DNA of 11,189 nucleotides from Bifidobacteriaceae bacterium (GTDB taxonomy: Bacteria; Actinomycetota; Actinomycetes; Actinomycetales; WQXJ01): contig JAISBQ010000106.1 in the NCBI GenBank assembly GCA_031266115.1, positions 1-11,189 on the forward strand. Direction: 5' to 3'. The position numbers and the translations under genes were made by a program. The notes under the pieces are model-generated. The model was given only the letters and a program-made list of their open reading frames with translations, was not told the DNA's origin and searched no databases. Shown here one piece after another: positions 6,477 to 11,189 of this stretch (the stretch's first letter is position 1; each line of letters opens with the position of its first letter).

Positions 6477-7552
6477 GGCGCGTCCTTGGTGGGTCCCGGC
6501 CACGGAGCGGGCCTGCCAGAACCCCCGTCCACGGCGCCATCGGCGTTCAGCCCCAGGCCGCCATCGTCGATGTCGTCGTCATCGTCGTCATAGTCGTCCT
6601 CTTCTTCCTCGCGACGCCGCCGGCGCCACACGATCAGACGCCACACGCCGATGCCCACGCACACCGCGAGCACCACGAGCAGCCACCACGGCCAGGACCG
6701 CGACCCCTCGGGATCGACGGATGCCGGAATCCCTGGGCTTCCTACCACGACATCACCGGTGGCGATCCGTCCACACCAGCCCGTGAACTGGGCGACATGC
6801 GTGCCGGGCGTGAGCGTTTGTGCGATGGAGAACCCCGCGGTGACCTGCCCTGTTGAATCCGCCGTGAACGTGCCGATCAGGGTCGGTGTGGACAGCAAAG
6901 CGAGTTGCACTTGTTCGGCGGGACCGAATCCCGGGGCGGACGCCGTCGCTTCGTCGCCGGGCAGATGGATCTCTTTGTCCACGGTGACCTCGGCATCGGC
7001 CACGGCCGCCGGCGCCGTGGGAAGAGGCGGTTCGCTCGGGATGCAGGGTGGAACGCCATCGTCCGCGACCGGAGTGTCACTGCTCGATGGAGGGACCTCG
7101 CCTCCGCCGTCAGTGCCTCCGCCGCCGGAGCCCGAGCCCGAGCCGCGGGTCCGCTTGGGTGTCGCTTTGGGCTTGGGTGTCGGCTTGGTGGTGGTCTTCG
7201 CGCTCTTGGTGCTCTTGGGCGTGGTGGACTTCTTGGGCGAAGCCGTGCCGGTGGCCGGGACCTGCGAGGGCGGGCCCAGGACTGGCCCCCCTCCCGGCGG
7301 ATCCTCTCCTGGCGCCGGCGGTGCGTCCGATGGCGTCCCGGTATCGGATGGCGCCGGCCCTGTGTCCGGTGGCGGCGCGCCCGTGTCGGATGGCGCCGGC
7401 CCCGCCGGAGGCACGACGATAGTGACGTCGCTGTCGCTCGGTTCATCCGCCGGTGCAGCGAGCGCATTCAGGCCGACGAGCGCCAGCGCGCACAGGCTGG
7501 CTGCCAGCGAGAATCCGGCGAGACGCCTCGCCACCGGCCGCGGCATCCTCAT
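6473..7552 (-). CDS. Membrane-anchored Pro/Lys-rich stalk protein with Ig-like domain and acidic tail
   Basis: No family recognised. The protein is 359 aa. A signal peptide at about 9-33 ends in LNALAAPA. Residues 35-100 are Pro/Asp/Thr/Ser-rich with PSDTG-type repeats, 106-136 are Lys/Thr/Pro-rich (KKSTTPKSTKSAKTTTKPTP), and 137-152 are Gly/Ser-rich. A compact, probably Ig-like beta domain at about 185-272 follows, containing LPGDEATASAPGFGP and TPGTHVAQFTGWCG. Cys170 and Cys260 may pair. A helix at 287-309 (WPWWLLVVLAVCVGIGVW) precedes RRRRR and a Glu/Asp run (315-330). The layout is an extended wall-crossing stalk holding an outer domain. Its ATG overlaps the upstream stop (ATGA), and its stop overlaps the sortase-like GTG. 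There is no LPxTG. The real function is unknown, and membership of the surface complex is inferred from operon position. Confidence 0.8.
   Translation of the reverse strand: MRMPRPVARRLAGFSLAASLCALALVGLNALAAPADEPSDSDVTIVVPPAGPAPSDTGAPPPDTGPAPSDTGTPSDAPPAPGEDPPGGGPVLGPPSQVPATGTASPKKSTTPKSTKSAKTTTKPTPKPKATPKRTRGSGSGSGGGGTDGGGEVPPSSSDTPVADDGVPPCIPSEPPLPTAPAAVADAEVTVDKEIHLPGDEATASAPGFGPAEQVQLALLSTPTLIGTFTADSTGQVTAGFSIAQTLTPGTHVAQFTGWCGRIATGDVVVGSPGIPASVDPEGSRSWPWWLLVVLAVCVGIGVWRLIVWRRRRREEEEDDYDDDDDDIDDGGLGLNADGAVDGGSGRPAPWPGPTKDAP
6483..6487 (-). promoter_or_regulatory. Ribosome binding site for the sortase-like gene
   Basis: AAGGA on the minus strand lies 6 nt before GTG 6476. It supports the GTGA-overlap start rather than GTG 6503, for which no comparable site is seen. 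Confidence 0.55.
7345..7401 (-). repeat. Imperfect 42-nt repeat in the stalk gene
   Basis: The 15-base string cggatggcgccggcc occurs at 7345-7359 and 7387-7401 on the plus strand, 42 nt apart (14 codons). It encodes the repeated PAPSDTG segments of the Pro-rich stalk. Confidence 0.6.
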
Positions 7553-8883
7553 CGCGCGACATCCTCGACGCCGTACACAGACGATGATCCGCGATACGCC
7601 TCGGGTGCACTGCTGGAAGTGCCTGCCAGGGCTCTGTCCGTCGGGGCTGGATGGTGGGCGCTGCGCGTGGCAGGGTACTCGGCATCGTCGGCGTCGCCGT
7701 TCTCGTGGCGAAGCTCGTCCTCAAGGGCCTGCATGTCCTCGGCCCAACGCCGGCGGAAGCGGCGGCGCAGCGCGATGGTCCCGATCCCGCCTCCCACCAC
7801 GAGCGCAATCAGCGCCAACGCCGTCCACGGTATGGCGAGCACCGAGGCGTCGGCGGTGAGGACGCCGGGGAGTTCGTCGGTGGAGACCATCCCGTCTGCG
7901 CCCACCGGGGTGACCTCGAACCGCCCGAACAGCAAGAACAGTGGCGCGATGCCCGGCAGATCGGCGGTGACATGGGCCGTCCCGCCGGGCATGAGGTTAT
8001 TCACCGGCTCGAGCGTCGCGTCGCCGAGGTGGATTCCAAACGGCCCGGTGAGCCGGATTCGTGCCTCGGCGGACAGGCGCGTGTTGCCGATATCGGTCAC
8101 ATCGAAGCCGATCCGCGCGGCGCCACGGCCGAACGGGTTCCAGGTCCCCAGGTAGGAGATCACGGCCCCGCTCATGGTGATTGCGGGGGTGAGCGGCCCG
8201 TCCACCCGGACGTACAACCGGGCGCCGACCCGTTGGGCCATCTTGACCGTGGCGCCCTGGTTGTTCACTCCTTCGGACTGGAACGAGGCGACCAACCCTG
8301 CCGCGTGGTCTCCTGGCGCGGCATCGCGGGGGATCGCGGTCGTGAACGGGAACTGGCGGGTCTCGCCCGGATCGAGCGCCACCTCGAACCCGACCGGCGA
8401 AGCGCAATCCGCCGCGCCGAGTGCTGGATCGTCCGCACACGCCGAGGTGGTGGCATCCACGGCGGTCCACGCTCCTAGGTCGCTCGGTCCCTGATCGGCG
8501 CCGATCAGGGTAAACGCGGCCGTGTCATAGTCCGTGGTCGCGTCCGTCGCGTACACCTGGAAGGTGGCCGGACGCTCGGAGTAGTTGGTCACGGCCATCC
8601 AGTCGGTGATCGTGTCCCCGGGGCCAACTTGGTAGTCGAACACGTGCCTCCCGTCCGGTCCGGCCTCGGTGGCCGGCCTGACGGACCAGGTGACCTCTCG
8701 ATCATCGGAGGGATCGCCATCGGCGGACGATGCCGGAGCGGCGGGTTCGGTGGAGCCGCTCGGGGTGGCGGTGGGTTCCGGGGTGTCGGCGGCCGATGCC
8801 GTCGCGGACAGGCAAGCGAGAAGGGTCGCGGTGGTCAGGGCGAGCGCAACGAAGCGGGTAGGTCGAGGGACGGGCGTGGTCAT
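7549..8883 (-). CDS. WxLIP-type (DUF916) membrane-anchored cell-surface protein
   Basis: Resembles the WxL-interacting proteins that in Firmicutes bind peptidoglycan through a DUF916 domain and are encoded beside WxL proteins. The protein is 444 aa. A signal peptide (about 10-32) is followed by a Pro/Thr/Ala/Ser-rich linker (33-62). The DUF916-like domain runs about 63-225, starting with VTWSVRPATEAGPDGRHVF, then YQVGPGDTITDWMAVTNYSE and the closing AGLVASFQSEG, QRVGARLYVRV. A second beta domain follows at about 232-335 in the place of DUF3324. The membrane helix is about 348-372, then RRRFRRRW and a polar cytoplasmic tail of about 65 residues. Cys149 and Cys160 form a close pair. ATG 8883 is chosen because AGGAG lies 4 nt upstream. 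TTG 8904 is the alternative. It follows the WxL gene after a 150-nt gap and overlaps the next gene by ATGA. Confidence 0.82.
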   Translation of the reverse strand: MTTPVPRPTRFVALALTTATLLACLSATASAADTPEPTATPSGSTEPAAPASSADGDPSDDREVTWSVRPATEAGPDGRHVFDYQVGPGDTITDWMAVTNYSERPATFQVYATDATTDYDTAAFTLIGADQGPSDLGAWTAVDATTSACADDPALGAADCASPVGFEVALDPGETRQFPFTTAIPRDAAPGDHAAGLVASFQSEGVNNQGATVKMAQRVGARLYVRVDGPLTPAITMSGAVISYLGTWNPFGRGAARIGFDVTDIGNTRLSAEARIRLTGPFGIHLGDATLEPVNNLMPGGTAHVTADLPGIAPLFLLFGRFEVTPVGADGMVSTDELPGVLTADASVLAIPWTALALIALVVGGGIGTIALRRRFRRRWAEDMQALEDELRHENGDADDAEYPATRSAHHPAPTDRALAGTSSSAPEAYRGSSSVYGVEDVAR

Positions 8884-8887
8884 CGTG

Positions 8888-8892
8888 CTCCT
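8888..8892 (-). promoter_or_regulatory. Ribosome binding site for the DUF916-type gene
   Basis: AGGAG on the minus strand lies 4 nt before ATG 8883. The spacing is short but the match is good, and it argues against the upstream TTG 8904 start. Confidence 0.6.
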
Positions 8893-8930
8893 ATGAGGTG
8901 GCAAGGGGTGGAGCCTGCGGTCGGGCGGGT

Positions 8931-8985
8931 CTGAGGTGGCGACCGGTCACCGCGCGGCCCGTGGGCGGCGACCGGTCGCTCTCAG
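8931..8985 (-). promoter_or_regulatory. Long intergenic hairpin between WxL and DUF916-type genes
   Basis: In the 150-nt gap (8884-9033), GCGACCGGTCACCGC (8939-8953) faces GCGGCGACCGGTCGC (8965-8979) across an 11-base loop. The single mismatch (A opposite C on the plus strand) becomes a G-U pair in the minus-strand transcript, giving 15 continuous pairs. CTGAG (8931-8935) and CTCAG (8981-8985) add outer pairing after a small bulge. No U-tract follows, so a classical intrinsic terminator is unlikely. It may stabilise the upstream message, attenuate read-through, or, because the palindrome GACCGGTC occurs twice 29 bp apart, bind a protein. The rest of the gap holds only the downstream ribosome site and no clear promoter. 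Confidence 0.65.
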
Positions 8986-9033
8986 ATTGGCGCGGCGGCC
9001 AGCATCTTGGCGCCCGCGCCTGTTGGCGCTGTC

Positions 9034-10101
9034 CTAGATAAGGGTCAGCGTCAGGGTGGCGGCGTACGTCCCAGCCGGGGTGGCCGCTGGCACGTCGAGT
9101 GCGAGGTCAGCGGTCAGGCTGGTGGCAACGTGCGCCGAATCGGAGGCCTGGCCGGTGGCGAAGGTCTGGGACGCACCCAGGCCGCCGCTGGCGTTCGGCG
9201 CGATGGCCGCACCGGCGGTGCCCTGACCGGACACCTTGGTGGGCGTCCAGCCGAGGTTGGCGGCGGCGATGGTTTCGGTCCCACCGTCGGAGAAGCTCGA
9301 CGCCTGACCGGTCAGCGACCAATCGTCGGCATCGGCGTCTTGACGGTCGTCATCCACCGTGGTGGTGCCGAGCGTCCCCGTGGCCTGCCACACCTGGCCG
9401 TCGACGCGCTGGTCGGCGGAGGTCAGCGTGACATCTCCAGGCTTGGCGGTCAGCTTCAGCCCCTCGGGAGGCGTGGGAGGCTGCTCGGCCTGCGGCACCA
9501 CAACATTGATGTCGGCCTCGGCGGTGTCGGCCGGGGTGGGTGCCTGCGCCGCTACCACGTGCCACGCGCCACCCGGCTCGACCTCAATGGCTGCCGCATA
9601 GTACGGGTCGGTGGCTGGGGCATAGACAGCCGCCGCTTGGCAGGTGACACGCATCTCAAGCGTCGCACCAACGGTCCAGTCCAGAACCGTCAGGTTCCAC
9701 GGGAACGAGTTCGTCGTGTTCGAGACGTAGATCCCCTCACGGTGGATCGAGGTCTCGCCGTCGTTGACTCCAGCAGAGTTGCCAGGGTATTCGATACCCG
9801 CCCTCATCGCGCTGGCAGTTGCCGTCGACCTCAAAGTGCCGTTGATGATGGCGTGGAGGTTGGAGCGGTCGTGGAACCCGGCAGGGCAAACCTGGCCGAC
9901 ATTCGTGTCGAGAGAGGTCAGCCAACCTACCGTCTTGTCGTTCGGGTCGATCTGGCCCGAAGCGGGTTGAACCTGCAAATCGCCGAGCTTGAGCGGGTCA
10001 TCGGCAAACGCCGCCGGTGAGGCCGCTGCCAGTGCGGAAGCCGCCAGCGCGACGGACGAAACTGCGACCAGGGCTCGCCTGGCGATCGTGGAGTAAAACA
10101 T
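9034..10101 (-). CDS. Secreted WxL-domain cell-wall-associated protein
   Basis: WxL proteins bind the cell wall non-covalently and usually pair with a DUF916 protein, which is the next gene here. The protein is 355 aa. The signal peptide is MFYSTIARRALVAV followed by an Ala-rich core, cleaved near Ala33 (AFA-DD). A beta-rich N-terminal part (34-185) contains Cys72 and Cys154. A Pro-rich hinge (188-213, PPTPPEG) leads to the C-terminal WxL-like domain (215-355). There W261-S-L263 in DDWSLTGQ is the first WxL motif, ANLGWTP and APNASGGLG follow, and the protein ends with AGTYAATLTLTLI. The second motif carries LTL where WxL is usual. ATG 10101 is chosen because AAAGGA precedes it by 9 nt and the signal peptide starts there. 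GTG 10140 would add 13 polar residues. It lies 35 nt after the binding-protein stop. Confidence 0.75.
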   Translation of the reverse strand: MFYSTIARRALVAVSSVALAASALAAASPAAFADDPLKLGDLQVQPASGQIDPNDKTVGWLTSLDTNVGQVCPAGFHDRSNLHAIINGTLRSTATASAMRAGIEYPGNSAGVNDGETSIHREGIYVSNTTNSFPWNLTVLDWTVGATLEMRVTCQAAAVYAPATDPYYAAAIEVEPGGAWHVVAAQAPTPADTAEADINVVVPQAEQPPTPPEGLKLTAKPGDVTLTSADQRVDGQVWQATGTLGTTTVDDDRQDADADDWSLTGQASSFSDGGTETIAAANLGWTPTKVSGQGTAGAAIAPNASGGLGASQTFATGQASDSAHVATSLTADLALDVPAATPAGTYAATLTLTLI

Positions 10102-10110
10102 GACAATGTG

Positions 10111-10116
10111 TCCTTT
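10111..10116 (-). promoter_or_regulatory. Ribosome binding site for the WxL gene
   Basis: AAAGGA on the minus strand lies 9 nt before ATG 10101. It decides this start against the GTG at 10140, which overlaps the upstream stop. Confidence 0.6.
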
Positions 10117-10136
10117 CTGTTGTTGTTGGGCGTGCT

Positions 10137-11189
10137 TCACGGCTGCACGTAGCCGCTCTTGTAGGTCGAGGTGTCACCGCAGTTCGGGATCGTCGCGAAC
10201 CCGTATTCGGTGATGGTTGCCGCTGCCTGGCACACCGACGACGAGCTACCCATGAACGTGTTCTGCAGCAACACATCCGCTGGGGAAATGCCAGCCAGAC
10301 GCGCGGTCTCGACCACGTTGAACACCAGTCGGGTGAAGGGGAAGTCCGGGTTGAGTACCCCACCGTCAATGGGTGGGGTGACGCCGAACTCGTCATCGAG
10401 AGCACCAAGATTCACGTCGCTTTCGAGGATTGTTTGCGGAACAACTCCGTTGAACTGCGCGATCCACGAAGCCACCGAGAACGGGACGATCTCGCCGATC
10501 GCATCAATCTCAGAGCCATCGTTCTCTTGCACTGTCGGGGAGGTGATCCACGCAACATCGCCTTCGGTCAGTCCAAGGGAGGAAAGGAAGAACGCGCGGG
10601 TCCCCGAACCAGCCTGGGGTAGCAGCGGAACATAGTTGCGTGTCACACCGTTGAGGTCCACGTAGGTCGTGGTGTCACCGGTATAGATGTCAGCCAGTTC
10701 AGCGATGGTCAAGTAGGTCGGGACCGAGGCGCTGCCGAAGGCGGAGAAGGCATAGCTCACCGCGTCCAACGCGAACGGGATGAACGTCAGATCGGAACCC
10801 GGTTGGGATGGGCTTGAGGAGGACCGGGCGAAGTCGAGTTGCCCGGTGATGACGGTGCCCTGCCAGGGCGCGCCGTTGACTGAGCCGGTCAGTGCCTTGA
10901 TCCCGTTGCTGGACCCGTTGGGCCGGGCGAAGGATGGCCCGTCTTCGCGAGTCTGGATGGCTCCGCCAGGCAGACCGGTGGAAGGGTCGATGGCGTCGTA
11001 CGAGCCGATGGCCGGGATGACGCCCGCCAGGCCGTTCAGCACGTACTGGGTGGTGTCCGACCCGGTGCCTGCTAGTGCCGGGTAGGTTTCCGCCGGTGGA
11101 TCGGCCAAAGCCGGTCCCGCCGACATCGCCAGCGCGGCCAGGGTCGCGCTGACAGCACCGAACACACGTGTCCGGCGCGTGAGGTGGTT
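10137..11189 (-). CDS. Secreted PstS-like solute-binding protein (5' end beyond window)
   Basis: Type II periplasmic-binding-protein fold of the PstS-like kind, likely a ligand-capturing partner of the downstream importer. The frame is open to the right edge, reading NHLTRRTRV before GTG 11165. The true start is therefore probably just outside. With the GTG as residue 1, the signal core is about 2-21 (SAGPALAD). Motifs are LAGTGSDTTQYVLNGL (31-46), RPNGSSNGIKAL (81-92), LDFARSSSSP (110-119) and QAGSGTRAFF (184-193), which line up with the ligand loops of PstS. The ligand Asp of PstS is Ser here, and the Arg before the SGT loop is absent. No lipobox or C-terminal helix is visible, so it looks freely secreted or held by a partner such as the next-encoded WxL protein. 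Cys312 and Cys329 may pair. Substrate unknown. Confidence 0.78.
   Translation of the reverse strand, partial: NHLTRRTRVFGAVSATLAALAMSAGPALADPPAETYPALAGTGSDTTQYVLNGLAGVIPAIGSYDAIDPSTGLPGGAIQTREDGPSFARPNGSSNGIKALTGSVNGAPWQGTVITGQLDFARSSSSPSQPGSDLTFIPFALDAVSYAFSAFGSASVPTYLTIAELADIYTGDTTTYVDLNGVTRNYVPLLPQAGSGTRAFFLSSLGLTEGDVAWITSPTVQENDGSEIDAIGEIVPFSVASWIAQFNGVVPQTILESDVNLGALDDEFGVTPPIDGGVLNPDFPFTRLVFNVVETARLAGISPADVLLQNTFMGSSSSVCQAAATITEYGFATIPNCGDTSTYKSGYVQP

Noticed and set aside
6651..8155. Two overlapping plus-strand frames of about 400 codons
   Set aside because: Both are opposite the stalk and DUF916-type genes, which have signal peptides, helices and coupled starts. The plus products are low-complexity.
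8884..9033. Classical intrinsic terminator in the 150-nt gap
   Set aside because: The hairpin is strong, but no T-run follows it on the minus strand. I list it as a regulatory hairpin instead.
9007..10020. Plus-strand open frame of 337 codons
   Set aside because: Antisense to the WxL gene. Gly/Arg/Val-rich with no recognised motif.
10102..10136. Promoter or hairpin in the 35-nt gap before the WxL gene
   Set aside because: Apart from the ribosome site, only an AAC-rich stretch is present, with no inverted repeat and too little room for a promoter.
11163..11165. GTG as the start of the first binding protein
   Set aside because: The open frame continues to the right edge with a basic NHLTRRTRV stretch that fits a signal n-region, so the true start is likely outside.

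Overview
This is a very GC-rich window (about two thirds G+C by eye). The codon bias, Gly/Pro/Ala-rich secreted proteins, GTG starts and extended, basic Pst permeases all point to a high-GC Gram-positive bacterium (Actinomycetota). The genus cannot be read from the sequence. Every gene I can support lies on the minus strand, so the window reads right to left as one dense unit of nine genes. The first gene is cut by the right edge and the last by the left edge. I saw no tRNA, rRNA, CRISPR or insertion sequence.

In transcription order the genes are: (1) a PstS-like secreted solute-binding protein, 5' end outside the window (11189-10137); (2) a secreted WxL-type cell-wall protein (10101-9034); (3) a 150-nt gap with a strong hairpin; (4) a membrane-anchored DUF916/WxLIP-type protein, the usual partner of WxL proteins (8883-7549); (5) a Pro/Lys-rich stalk protein with an Ig-like domain, a membrane anchor and a very acidic tail (7552-6473); (6) a sortase-fold membrane protein lacking the expected catalytic His, Cys and Arg (6476-5418); (7) pstB (5412-4411); (8) pstC (4414-3407); (9) pstA (3393-2047); (10) a second, PstS-type binding protein tethered by a Gly-rich linker and C-terminal membrane helix (2017 to beyond the left edge). 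Items 1, 2 and 4-10 are the nine genes. The last one stays open through the left edge and has no stop in the window.

The main result is this combination. A complete PstBCA phosphate-type ABC importer is fused in one operon to a WxL/WxLIP cell-wall module, a probably catalytically dead sortase and two different binding proteins. Junctions are very tight: ATGA or GTGA overlaps at three places and gaps of 5, 13 and 29 nt elsewhere. I infer a surface assembly in which wall-bound proteins position or feed binding proteins to the importer, with the pseudo-sortase as a scaffold. Phosphate is the likely substrate from the PstB/C/A family, but two ligand-contact positions in the terminal PstS are substituted, so the substrate is not certain. 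No phoU or two-component regulator lies in the window.
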